Source: Nocardia australiensis
GTDB lineage: Bacteria; Actinomycetota; Actinomycetes; Mycobacteriales; Mycobacteriaceae
Direction of reading: 5' to 3'
Assembly: GCF_020733705.1 (NCBI RefSeq)
Contig: NZ_JAJFZM010000017.1
Location: forward strand, 248,001 to 312,000
DNA length: 64,000 bases
Position numbers and translations under genes: made by a program. Below the pieces are notes generated by a model, which ran no database searches, was not told the DNA's origin, and saw nothing but the letters and a program-made list of their open reading frames with translations. Shown here in pieces: positions 45,039-52,982 of the stretch; position 1 is the stretch's first letter; each line of letters begins with the position of its first letter.

Positions 45039-45404
45039 TCAGGCGGTTCGACCGAATTCAGCGAGTTCCATGGCCCGGTAGGAAGCCTCCGTCGGCAGGT
45101 CGAAGGAATCGATCGTGTATGGACGCGACCCCTTATACTCCATCTCCGCTCGCAGTCCCACTCGCGACTTCGCGTGCGCCAGGCGGGCGACCCGCAAAAT
45201 CTCGGCGGCAAGCCAGGCGTCGCCGTTTTCGCACGCGTCGTCGGTGATGTGCAGGCCGACAATCTCGCCGTCGCGGTCGCAGGCGACGCCCACGGTGTGC
45301 TCGGGGTTGAGCACCTCGTAGATCATTGCCGACCAGTTCGGTTCGGCGGCACCGGATTCGTCCGGGTCGTAGTCGTCGATATCGCTCGGGTATGTGTCGG
45401 TCAT
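45039..45404 (-). CDS. EspH/YbaB-like small acidic protein
   Basis: 121 residues. An acidic start (DTYPSDIDDYDPDES) is followed by a YbaB-like fold: SAMIYEVLNPEHTVGVACDRDGEIVGLHITDDA, then DAWLAAEILRVARLAHAKSRVGLRAEM. The pattern of strands, an LTD/ITD turn and one long helix matches ESX-1 EspH, a cytosolic chaperone-like protein needed for export of EspE/EspF. It overlaps the previous gene by 4 bases. The role as a substrate chaperone here is inferred from EspH. Confidence 0.6.
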   Translation of the reverse strand: MTDTYPSDIDDYDPDESGAAEPNWSAMIYEVLNPEHTVGVACDRDGEIVGLHITDDACENGDAWLAAEILRVARLAHAKSRVGLRAEMEYKGSRPYTIDSFDLPTEASYRAMELAEFGRTA

Positions 45405-46138
45405 CGGGTGCTCTCCGAGAGTTGCTGAGCGGGTTGGGATCTGGTCGAGTATTCGCTATCGGTGCCCGGATCGTCCGGGGCGGCTGCCAGCCGTGCGCCG
45501 AGCGCGGTCCACGCGTCGTCCTCGATACGCATGACCTGGCTCAGTGACCAGAAACGCGCGCCGAGATACAGCTCGCCGGTGCCGTCAGCGGCGACATCGA
45601 GGTAGTCGGGCCCGTCGGTGGACGGATTGAGTGTGATCGCGGTGACGGGCGGTCGCGTGTCATCGACATTCACGAGCATCGCGCCGCCGCCGGGAATGAA
45701 GCTCTGCCGCAATCGCGGGCTCGTGCCTATCGCCACATCCGGGCTATTGGTGGTGATGGTGATCTCCGGATTGAGCATCAACTGCATCACCCAGGAACGG
45801 GCGGTCCGCGCCGGATGGTCGGCATTGATCGAAATGGCAAGGGTAGCGGCGAGATCCACTACGAGCAGCGAAGCCGAGCTGGTGACGCCCACGATCACCA
45901 GCCGCTTGGCGGTGCCGACCGGATGCGGTAGATCATCGGCCGCGAAGGACATGGCATCCGCACCGCCGTTGGGTTTGGTGAGCGGATACGCACTCACGGT
46001 TCCGGTCGCCACATCGATCGTGTACGCGACAATCGTCTCGGCCGCCTGCTCGGCCACACCGACCAGGCGCACCAGCCCCTCGTCGTGCAGCCAGCGGACC
46101 GTATCGGTGACAGTGACCTCCGGCACGGGTTCGGTCAT
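45401..46138 (-). CDS. ESX-operon hypothetical protein
   Basis: 245 residues, mixed strand and helix, no signal peptide or membrane helix. Features are RLVGVAEQAAETIVAYTIDVATGTVSAYPLTKPNGG and an SSASLLVVDLAATLAISINADHPARTARSWVMQLMLNPEITITT core that looks like a P-loop-free alpha/beta domain. A short disordered tail follows. I do not recognise the family. Its overlaps of 4 bases with both neighbours place it in a tightly coupled cluster with the YbaB-like and EspH-like proteins, so a shared cytosolic role is likely. Confidence 0.65.
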   Translation of the reverse strand: MTEPVPEVTVTDTVRWLHDEGLVRLVGVAEQAAETIVAYTIDVATGTVSAYPLTKPNGGADAMSFAADDLPHPVGTAKRLVIVGVTSSASLLVVDLAATLAISINADHPARTARSWVMQLMLNPEITITTNSPDVAIGTSPRLRQSFIPGGGAMLVNVDDTRPPVTAITLNPSTDGPDYLDVAADGTGELYLGARFWSLSQVMRIEDDAWTALGARLAAAPDDPGTDSEYSTRSQPAQQLSESTR

Positions 46139-46476
46139 GATGATTGTCCCGCCGCGGCGGTAGTCGCCTCGGGCGCTTCCGCCTCCTCCGGCGGATTCAT
46201 GACAACCTGGTACTGGCGCGCGGCGTCGGCAGTGCTCTCCTTGATCGCCGACATGATCTCGGTGACCAGTTCCGCGCCGGTGAGCCGGGAGGTGGTGCCC
46301 GGGGCTAGATAGAGATCGGTCAGCCGCCCCATCGAGTCGACCTCGGGGATGACCGCGCCACTCGGCGAGGGCCGCCGGGCCCGGATGCCGTCGATCTTCT
46401 CGCGCATTTCGGCGAGTTGGTGGCGTAGGTCGCGCGCGGCGTCCAGCGCCGCCTGCACGTCGGGGTGAATTGTCAT
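46135..46476 (-). CDS. YbaB/EbfC-like small protein
   Basis: 113 residues. The pattern is a long first helix (QAALDAARDLRHQLAEMREKIDGI), the strand pair GAVIPEVDSMGRLTDLYLAP, an acidic turn and the final helix LTGAELVTEIMSAIKESTADAARQYQ. This is the YbaB/EbfC fold, which in ESX loci is used as small cytosolic proteins beside Esp genes. A Pro/Glu/Ala tail follows. DNA binding is possible but chaperone-like roles are equally so. Coupled by 4-base overlaps to the EspB-like gene and the 245-residue gene. Confidence 0.7.
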   Translation of the reverse strand: MTIHPDVQAALDAARDLRHQLAEMREKIDGIRARRPSPSGAVIPEVDSMGRLTDLYLAPGTTSRLTGAELVTEIMSAIKESTADAARQYQVVMNPPEEAEAPEATTAAAGQSS

Positions 46477-47993
46477 GCGGTACCTCCGGGTTGGGACGGG
46501 CTCTGATTTGCCGGGGCTGGCGTCGGCGGCGTCACAGTCGGTGCGATGGTGGGCCGTTCACCGATCACCAAATCCGTATGCGGCGTGTTGTCGACGTACA
46601 TCAGCCGGTCGGGATGCCAGGCCACCACCCGGCTGCGGTCGCCGCCACCGCCCGCACCGCCCGGACCACCCATTCCCGGTGACATCGGCATGTATGGCAT
46701 CATCGGCGAACCACCTCGGCCGGCTGCTCCGGCCGCGGCTCCCGACGCCGTGTTGAGCGGTTCGATCACCGAGGCGCGAGGCAACGGCGAACCACTGGCC
46801 AGGCTGCTCGCCGCGCCAACCATCGGCATGGCACTCGCGACGAATTCCTGACTCTTGGATATCTCCGAGCTCAGGCCGGCCGGTACTCCGTAGTCGCCAC
46901 CACCACCGCCACCTCCACCACCGCCGAAACCGCTCGGAATTCCGAGATCTCCATAATCGCCGTAGCTGTAATCGTCGGCGCCGTCGATGTATTCGTCCAT
47001 GCCCTGGTTCTGCTGCATGCTCTGCATGCCCTGCATCCCACTCATCAGCATGGGCAGCATCGAGGTGAGCATGCTGGTGTCGCCTGCGCCCTGGCCCGCC
47101 CCCGCGGCGGCACCGGTACCGCCGCCGGTGCCCTGCCCAGCGGTCGCATCCTTGTCCGCGGGGACTTTTGCGCCGACTTCGGAGGAGTAGTCGGCGATCG
47201 TCGTCGTCGAACGCTCGTTCTGTTCGTTGAACTTGTACAGCGCACGGGTGATCGCGGGCTTGTTCTTCGAGTGAATCGCGGCGAGGAGCTCCTTGCGCGC
47301 GGCCTTGATCTCCTGCGGCGTCGGGTGCTTGGCCTTCGCCGCCCGAAATGCGTTGCTGTAGCCCTCGATACCGTCGGCCAGTTTCCCCAAGCCACGGCCC
47401 AGCTCATCCATCCGGCCTCGATGCCGGTCGAGTTCACCGGCCGCCTTCGAGCCCACCGGGGTCCAGTTCCGCATCAACTGCGACACATCCCCCACCCCGG
47501 TCGTCGCCGCGGTGTACGCGTCGGCGCTGAATTTCCTTACCGCGTCGGCGAATCCGGTCGCGGCACCGGGACCGGGACCGTTATGCAGTCCCTCCGCGAA
47601 TGTCAGTGGGTCCACCGCCGCACCGGCGGCGGGGAATCGAAGATCCGGTGGTACTCGCGGCCCGAGCGGTGTCACCGTGCCGATCGGGTTGGGGACAATC
47701 TCACCGCCCCCACCGCCGACCTTACGGGCGCCCTCATCATCGGTCTCGGTGTATTCGGCGGCCGCGGCCCCGACCTTGTATGCGGTGTCCTGGATCTTGT
47801 TGATGGTGTCGATGACCCCGTTGATCAGTTTCGTCACCTCACCATTGAGGTGTGGCACCGCCGCCGCCGATATCGGATCAGCGCCCGCGGGCACAACCCA
47901 GCCGCGGGGCAGCACCATCCCGGTCTGATGCGCCATCCCGGCGAGTTTCTTTGCGGCACCGACGAGTTCGTGCGGATCAACATTCAGCCCCAT
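46473..47993 (-). CDS. EspB-like ESX substrate (PE-like plus PPE-like helices, Met/Gly-rich tail)
   Basis: 506 residues from ATG 47993, which has GAGGAG six bases upstream; the GTG just before it is the alternative. Residues 1-90 resemble a PE domain (VDPHELVGAAKKLAGMAHQTG; AAAVPHLNGEVTKLINGVIDTINKI; AAAEYTETDDEGA), and residues 140-270 a PPE-like helical region with NWTPVGSKAAGELDRHRGRMDELGRGLGKLADGIEGY. A Met/Leu-rich segment MLTSMLPMLMSGMQGMQSMQ and Gly-rich linkers follow. EspB of ESX-1 has the same fused PE-PPE layout, is processed by mycosin and forms rings. The tail RVVAWHPDRLMYVDNTPHTDLVI is conserved-looking but unassigned. Confidence 0.72.
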   Translation of the reverse strand: MGLNVDPHELVGAAKKLAGMAHQTGMVLPRGWVVPAGADPISAAAVPHLNGEVTKLINGVIDTINKIQDTAYKVGAAAAEYTETDDEGARKVGGGGGEIVPNPIGTVTPLGPRVPPDLRFPAAGAAVDPLTFAEGLHNGPGPGAATGFADAVRKFSADAYTAATTGVGDVSQLMRNWTPVGSKAAGELDRHRGRMDELGRGLGKLADGIEGYSNAFRAAKAKHPTPQEIKAARKELLAAIHSKNKPAITRALYKFNEQNERSTTTIADYSSEVGAKVPADKDATAGQGTGGGTGAAAGAGQGAGDTSMLTSMLPMLMSGMQGMQSMQQNQGMDEYIDGADDYSYGDYGDLGIPSGFGGGGGGGGGGDYGVPAGLSSEISKSQEFVASAMPMVGAASSLASGSPLPRASVIEPLNTASGAAAGAAGRGGSPMMPYMPMSPGMGGPGGAGGGGDRSRVVAWHPDRLMYVDNTPHTDLVIGERPTIAPTVTPPTPAPANQSPSQPGGTA

Positions 47994-48025
47994 CACCGAC
48001 TCCTCTCACCAAACGGTTCTCACGA

Positions 48026-49711
48026 TCAGCCCGCGGGCGCGGCAGCCGGCACCGCCATGCCCACGGACTGGTCGTCCGAAACCGGCACGGCGGAATCCGT
48101 TCCGCCTGCCGGCGCGGTCATTTCGATGCCGGGCGGACGGGCGAATCCCATGAACGCACCCAAGTCACCATCGGAGTCGGACATCGTCTCCCCCGCATCC
48201 GTCTTACCGACAATCGAGGTCTGCACACCGTCGACAATGGCCTCGAGTGTGCCACCATCTGCGCCACCTTCCTCGGGAGGGAAGACGACAAGCACCGCGC
48301 AGCGATTCTCCCAGACGCCGATATCACCGGTTATGAGCGGCTTGTACGGATCGACCGCCTCCCCGATGTCCTTGACGCTGTTGGCGTCCTTGGAGCTCTT
48401 CCACTTGGCCGTTGTCTTCTCGTACGCGCCCCGCGCATCGGTACCGCTCTTATTGTCGAAGGCCGCGTCCAACGCCTGGGCGACGACCGGTGACACCTTC
48501 TGGGTACGACCATCGGGGAACGGATAATCGATGCGTCCGTCCTCATCGGGCACCCGGCCAGGGGGCGCCGTGACCGGCGATGTGGTGGACTGCGCCGGGG
48601 CGGAGACCGATTGCGCCGCTGCCTGGTTCGCGGCCGCAGCCGCGGCCGCGGGCGCCGCGGCGGCTTGGGCCTGAGCGGGCGGCGCGGTCACCATCGGTGG
48701 GACGACAGCGCGCGGCTGGTCGTAGCGACTCGGATCGAGCTCGGCGCGCCGGCCCTCGAGATCCCGGTCGGCCATACCGCGCTGAGCCTGGTTCGCGGCG
48801 ATCATCGACAATATGGATGGGTCCATACCCATACCCATCCCGCCACCCATCATCCCGCCCAGACCGGCGGCGGCCGGTGGCGTGATCTGCGGTGCGCTCG
48901 GGTCTTTCGGCCCGATCCGGTCGAGGGCATTCGACAGCTTGTCGTCGGCCTGGGAAGTACGGGGGTTCAGCTGCGGATTTTTATTTGTGTCGTCCAGATC
49001 GTCCAGCGCCGTGGGCCGTGTTTTGATGTCGGGGATCGTGGACGTCAGCCTGCCGTCGGGGCTGCCCGGTCCCTTCTGCGTGAGATCAGGAGGCGCCGCC
49101 CCCTTGATCTGCGTCTGCAATTTTTTCATGGCATCGTTGAGACCAGCTTGGTTTTTCTTGTCCATTTTGCTGATCAGCGCTTCCATGTCGGCCATCTTCG
49201 ATTCGATGCCGGCTTTTGGGCCTTTCTGGTCATCGCTGGCATTTTGCCATTCAGCGGCGCCTGCCTCGTACGCCTCCGCCATGAAGGTCATTATGTGCTC
49301 GGTCTCGCTCATCGGCGGCGGCGGCGGCGTCGACGCGGCGCCGGTAACACTGTCTATTACGGTATTAATCCTGGACTTCGCCTGGTCACCTTTATCGCCA
49401 GAACTTCGAATGTCTTTAATGATATCTTTGCTGGATTTGTATATCTGATCGCCGCTGTCTTTCATCCGCTTCCGGAGCTTCGCATACTCCGCTATACCGG
49501 CCAACTCCGCACTTTCCGTGACTTCCGGGGGTGGCGGCATCTCGGGCGGGTCGCCTTTCTCATCTTCACCGTAGCTGGTGAAATACTTTGCAAATGTATC
49601 TATCAACGGCTGGAAGGATAGGTTCAATGAAGGGCTGAATTCGTATTCCGGACATTCTTTCTTGATCTTCTCGAGGTCCGGCATCATCATCGGAGCTATT
49701 TTTACAGCCAC
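48026..49711 (-). CDS. Large ESX-associated protein with NlpC-like C-terminal domain
   Basis: 561 residues, GTG start with GAGGAG six bases upstream. The N-terminal 240 residues are charged helices (SLNLSFQPLIDTFAKYFTSYGED; AYEAGAAEWQNASDDQ; LISKMDKKNQAGLNDAMKKLQTQ). A Gly/Met segment (GLGGMMGGGMGMGMDPSILSMIAANQAQRG, about 284-313) and an Ala-rich linker lead to a C-terminal domain with SPVVAQALDAAFDNKSGTDA and TGDIGVWENRCAVLVVFPP that is homologous to the one in the 37711 protein. It follows the small hydrophobic gene by 10 bases. Function unknown; probably an ESX substrate or extracytoplasmic partner. Confidence 0.75.
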   Translation of the reverse strand: MAVKIAPMMMPDLEKIKKECPEYEFSPSLNLSFQPLIDTFAKYFTSYGEDEKGDPPEMPPPPEVTESAELAGIAEYAKLRKRMKDSGDQIYKSSKDIIKDIRSSGDKGDQAKSRINTVIDSVTGAASTPPPPPMSETEHIMTFMAEAYEAGAAEWQNASDDQKGPKAGIESKMADMEALISKMDKKNQAGLNDAMKKLQTQIKGAAPPDLTQKGPGSPDGRLTSTIPDIKTRPTALDDLDDTNKNPQLNPRTSQADDKLSNALDRIGPKDPSAPQITPPAAAGLGGMMGGGMGMGMDPSILSMIAANQAQRGMADRDLEGRRAELDPSRYDQPRAVVPPMVTAPPAQAQAAAAPAAAAAAANQAAAQSVSAPAQSTTSPVTAPPGRVPDEDGRIDYPFPDGRTQKVSPVVAQALDAAFDNKSGTDARGAYEKTTAKWKSSKDANSVKDIGEAVDPYKPLITGDIGVWENRCAVLVVFPPEEGGADGGTLEAIVDGVQTSIVGKTDAGETMSDSDGDLGAFMGFARPPGIEMTAPAGGTDSAVPVSDDQSVGMAVPAAAPAG

Positions 49712-49721
49712 GAAATACTCC

Positions 49722-50174
49722 TCAGACCTCGGCAGTCGCCGGAGAAGGCTTGATTTCGGTGACCGGTATCTTCGCTACCGACGTCGGTTTAGCGGGGGAG
49801 CTCGACATGCTAGACGCAGCAAAGTGGCCCAATAGACCACCTATACCCGCTCCGACCCCACTGCCATACATCCTCATATTGTGTATCGCGACATCTGCGG
49901 GGGTGCCGGTCCTCCCGAGCATACGGTTCAGCATTCGCCCAACGAACCTCCCGGCGAATGTGCCAGCAGCATGACCCGTTCCGCCACCTATCGCACCCGC
50001 CAAACCGCTCTTCCAGGTATCACCCCAACTATGCGAATCGCCGCTGATCCAACCAGCGGCCATACTGCCGACCACGCCACCGAGCACCCCACCGAAACCG
50101 GGGATGAGAGCCGCACCAACCGCGGGAGCCGCAAAAGCAACAACACCGCCAAGGGTCTTCCTCCACCAGGACAT
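49722..50174 (-). CDS. Small Gly-rich hydrophobic protein
   Basis: 150 residues from ATG 50174, with GGTGGAG upstream; a start at 50195 lacks a site. Most of the chain is Gly/Ala-rich and hydrophobic, with glycine-zipper-like runs (GGVVAFAAPAVGAALIPGFGG, GGVVGSMAAGWISG, GGGTGHAAGTFAGRFVG). Such patterns occur in pore-forming and colicin-like peptides and in membrane anchors. It may insert in a membrane or be a small ESX substrate. It is the first gene of the 50174-to-42158 operon of eight genes. No family match. Confidence 0.65.
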   Translation of the reverse strand: MSWWRKTLGGVVAFAAPAVGAALIPGFGGVLGGVVGSMAAGWISGDSHSWGDTWKSGLAGAIGGGTGHAAGTFAGRFVGRMLNRMLGRTGTPADVAIHNMRMYGSGVGAGIGGLLGHFAASSMSSSPAKPTSVAKIPVTEIKPSPATAEV

Positions 50175-50417
50175 CAGAACGCTCCACCTTCGCAACGAGT
50201 CCGCTCAGTCCGACCTTGCATCGCGACCATGATCAACCCCTCGGCATGGCCGTCCACACGGCAGCTCGCACCGACCCAGAGAACCATGACGATCAGTCCA
50301 CCTTTCGATCGAGGCCGCGGTTCTGGACACCCTCGGCCTGGGCCAGCACGCACCGAGTCGAGTGGCATTACCAGCCAGTACGCGGATAGCGCTTCCGAAC
50401 CCACTCAGTGTCTGCGA

Positions 50418-50433
50418 TTCCCAACAATGGGAA
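50418..50433. promoter_or_regulatory. TTCCCA-N4-TGGGAA palindrome in the divergent region 50175-50551
   Basis: TTCCCAACAATGGGAA, a perfect dyad, centred 126 bases before the small plus-strand gene at 50552 and about 250 bases before the minus-strand gene at 50174. The rest of this 377-base gap shows no gene. Confidence 0.65.
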
Positions 50434-50551
50434 CCGTCATCCTGGTGGAACCTGATTGCCTCGACTACGCAGAACTACACTGACGTGCACGAATTATTGT
50501 GGCCGCCTTTCGCTTCCAGCCGCCGGTGACCGATGGACGAGGAAGGACCGG

Positions 50552-50638
50552 ATGAACATCCGTTACCCGCTCCCCACACTTGCGAGCGCCGAGACCGCCA
50601 TCCCCAGTGCGGATCCGATACCGGAGGGCGGATCGTGA
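50552..50638 (+). CDS. 28-residue leader-like peptide coupled to the NlpC/P60 gene
   Basis: ATG 50552 has GGAAGG five to six bases upstream, and the stop TGA (50636-50638) overlaps the GTG start of the next gene in GTGA. The peptide begins MNIRYPLPTLASAETAIP and is Pro/Ala/Ser-rich. A good ribosome site and the 4-base overlap argue that it is translated and couples translation of the peptidase. No family is expected for so short a sequence. Confidence 0.55.
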   Translation: MNIRYPLPTLASAETAIPSADPIPEGGS

Positions 50639-52065
50639 CAAGTACCGAAATGTGGCCGCCGGAATCGGATGTCGAGGTCGATGGACCTGCCGAGGGTGGC
50701 GATACACCGGGTTCCGCAACGCCGTGGTCGAGCAATCCGGAGCACCAGCGCGGTCGGCCCCGGTCGGTTCAACCCGGGCAGCCGGCCGACCCGGCCGCGC
50801 CGACGCAACAGCCGGGAGTCACCGCGCCCAGCCAGAACGTGACCGGCGCACCGGGCAAGGGCAATCAGCCCGGTGCCGCGCCGAATACCGCGACACCACC
50901 GGCCGGCGCCGCACCAGGACAGCAGGCCCCGCCCGCTACCGCGCCACCTAGTCCACCCACTTCGCCCGCCCCGCCGGCAAATGCTCCCGCCCCAGCGCCG
51001 CCGCCCCCCGCGCCCGAGCCCCCCGCACCGCTGATAGATCCGGACAAGATCACTCAGCTGCTGCCTGCCGCCGCTATGGCGGGGACGATGGCAGTGAGCG
51101 CCCTGCCGATGATCGCCTCCGCGCTCGCCGGTCTCGCCGGCCAGGGCGGCGGAGGTGGCGCTACCCCCGAAACGGACGCCTCCCCCGCGAGTGGCTTGAC
51201 GCCCGAAGCGCTGCGCGCGCTGCAAGCGTTGAAGACCCTGGCCGAGGTCTACGGCGGTGGTGACACCACCGATCCCGAGGTGAAGGCCATGCGTGATGAA
51301 CTCGGCGTCACCCCCGGCTCCGGCTCCACCGCCACCGCCATCAAGGCGCGCCGCCTTTTCCAGCGCAATGCCGCCACCGCGTTCAATACACTCGATAATC
51401 AGCTCGCCAACTACACCACGCGCCTAGCCGGTAATCACAAGGTCGATAAGAAAGCCATCAGCGCGCTACTGCGCGAGGTCAATGTCGCGCTCGCCGAACT
51501 CGGCCCGCAGGCGTACACCAAACAGGGCCAGTACAAGGTTCACCAAATCCTCACCGCCGCACTGCAAAAGGCCCACGCCATCGCCTCGGCGGGACAGGCC
51601 AATTCCACCGACACCGCCGCCGCGATCAACGGGCTCACCAATCAATACCTCTACAACATTGCGGGCGTGGAGGTTTCCGGCAGCTCCGGAAGCGCCACAC
51701 CGAACTCGGCGGCGGGGCGGGCGATCGCCGCCGCCGTCGCGCAAACCGGCAAACCGTACGTGTGGGGCGGGGAGGGGCCCAATGGGTTCGACTGCTCCGG
51801 CCTGATGCGGCACGCGGCACGGGCAGTAGGGGTCACCATCCCTCGAACATCCCAGGAGCAGTACGCCCAGCTGCCCAAGGTGAACCCCGCAGATATTCAA
51901 CCCGGCGATCTGATCTTCCCGGCCTCGTCGTTCGATTCCTCGGGCAAACCCACCCACGTCGTCATGTACATGGGTAACGGCGTGTGTATTGCGGCATCTC
52001 GCACCGGAGTTCCGATCGGCCAGGTCCCGTTGCCGAGCAACTTCCGTGCGTCCCGTTGGACCTGA
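50635..52065 (+). CDS. NlpC/P60 peptidase with Pro-rich head and helical domain
   Basis: 476 residues from GTG 50635, with GGAGGG seven bases upstream. Residues 1-140 are Pro/Ala/Gln-rich. A hydrophobic piece ITQLLPAAAMAGTMAVSALPMIASALAGLAG and a helical domain (about 185-340: LDNQLANYTTRLAGNHKVDKKAISALLREVNVALAELG) follow, like those found before NlpC in ESX-linked hydrolases. The C40 domain has Cys387 in FDCSGLMRH, GDLIFPASSF and His441 in PTHVVMYMGNG. No Sec signal, so ESX export is the likely route; it would then cut the peptidoglycan stem peptide. It faces away from the big minus-strand operon and converges with the type IV-like operon. Confidence 0.82.
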   Translation: MTSTEMWPPESDVEVDGPAEGGDTPGSATPWSSNPEHQRGRPRSVQPGQPADPAAPTQQPGVTAPSQNVTGAPGKGNQPGAAPNTATPPAGAAPGQQAPPATAPPSPPTSPAPPANAPAPAPPPPAPEPPAPLIDPDKITQLLPAAAMAGTMAVSALPMIASALAGLAGQGGGGGATPETDASPASGLTPEALRALQALKTLAEVYGGGDTTDPEVKAMRDELGVTPGSGSTATAIKARRLFQRNAATAFNTLDNQLANYTTRLAGNHKVDKKAISALLREVNVALAELGPQAYTKQGQYKVHQILTAALQKAHAIASAGQANSTDTAAAINGLTNQYLYNIAGVEVSGSSGSATPNSAAGRAIAAAVAQTGKPYVWGGEGPNGFDCSGLMRHAARAVGVTIPRTSQEQYAQLPKVNPADIQPGDLIFPASSFDSSGKPTHVVMYMGNGVCIAASRTGVPIGQVPLPSNFRASRWT

Positions 52066-52125
52066 TGCGATCCACCGGCCGGAAGTAGCCCGCACAACCG
52101 AACATCCGCAGGTTCGCCGAGCCGG

Positions 52126-52977
52126 TCACGGCCCGCCGGGCAGCACCCGCCTGACTCGCACGTCCGGCGAGGTCGGAATCGACTGTTGCACAACCCGGCC
52201 GGTGGCCGGGTTGATGGTTATGAGTTCGGTGGTGTCGACCGCGACGCCGACATTCGACGGCACGTAGTTCCGGTCCTCCCGGTAGCCCCAGAAGACCAGG
52301 TCACCGGCGGACACTGCGGATATGTCGACCCGCTGCCCACACAACGCTTGCGCCGCGGTGGTGTTGGGAAGCACCCCGGGGACCGATCCGCCGCCCGGGT
52401 CCGCCGTCTTCGCGCACGACTGGCCGACCGCACCCGAATCCGATGACGGCGCAGCTGCCGAGGGCGCACCCCCGGGCGATAATTCGCAGCGTCCGGTCAT
52501 CGACCCGGCTGACGCCGCGGCAATAATGCCACCGGCCAGATTCGCGGGATCGGCCCCGATAGCGGCCGCATCGGCGGCCGCCAGCGCTGCTTGTGCCGCC
52601 GCACGCGCACACTCGACCGCGTATCCGCTGTTGAGGGTGTTCACCGGCGGCAGCTGGTACGGCGCGGTCAGCGAGTTGAGGCAGGCACGTTGCCATTCAT
52701 TTTCTGGTTCGATCGGTGCTCCCGCATAGGGATTGGCTGTCGGTGCCGGTGCCGGACTCACCTTGGCATCGAGACCAGGGCGCGGGAGTACCGCATCGGC
52801 GGCCGGGTTCGGACCAACATTGGTATCGCACTGGTAGAGGAAATCGCTGGCGACCGACGCGCCCGAGGCACTACCGAACAGCACCGCGAACAGGAGAACG
52901 CCGCCGACCGCGACGGCACCGACGGCGAGCACCAGCCAGGTCGGGATCATTGAGAGAATAGCGACGCGACGGAGCAT
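52126..52977 (-). CDS. Membrane-anchored NlpC-like protein of the type IV-like operon
   Basis: 283 residues. One N-terminal membrane helix (about residues 10-35), then Pro/Ala-rich and helical parts with several cysteines (YQCDTN, RACLNS, VECARA, GRCELS, QSCAKT, ALCGQR). The last 70 residues read SAGDLVFWGYREDRNYVPSNVGVAVD, which fits the later half of an NlpC/P60 fold, but the DCSGL cysteine and catalytic His are missing. Conjugation systems often have such a wall hydrolase (VirB1 role). It follows virB6-like gene by 5 bases and is the last gene of the operon. Loss of catalytic residues suggests a binding role. Confidence 0.7.
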   Translation of the reverse strand: MLRRVAILSMIPTWLVLAVGAVAVGGVLLFAVLFGSASGASVASDFLYQCDTNVGPNPAADAVLPRPGLDAKVSPAPAPTANPYAGAPIEPENEWQRACLNSLTAPYQLPPVNTLNSGYAVECARAAAQAALAAADAAAIGADPANLAGGIIAAASAGSMTGRCELSPGGAPSAAAPSSDSGAVGQSCAKTADPGGGSVPGVLPNTTAAQALCGQRVDISAVSAGDLVFWGYREDRNYVPSNVGVAVDTTELITINPATGRVVQQSIPTSPDVRVRRVLPGGP

Positions 52978-52982
52978 AACGG

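Noticed and set aside
50456..50551. Extension of the leader peptide upstream to 50456
   Set aside because: ATG 50552 has the ribosome site; the extension is Arg-rich and has none.
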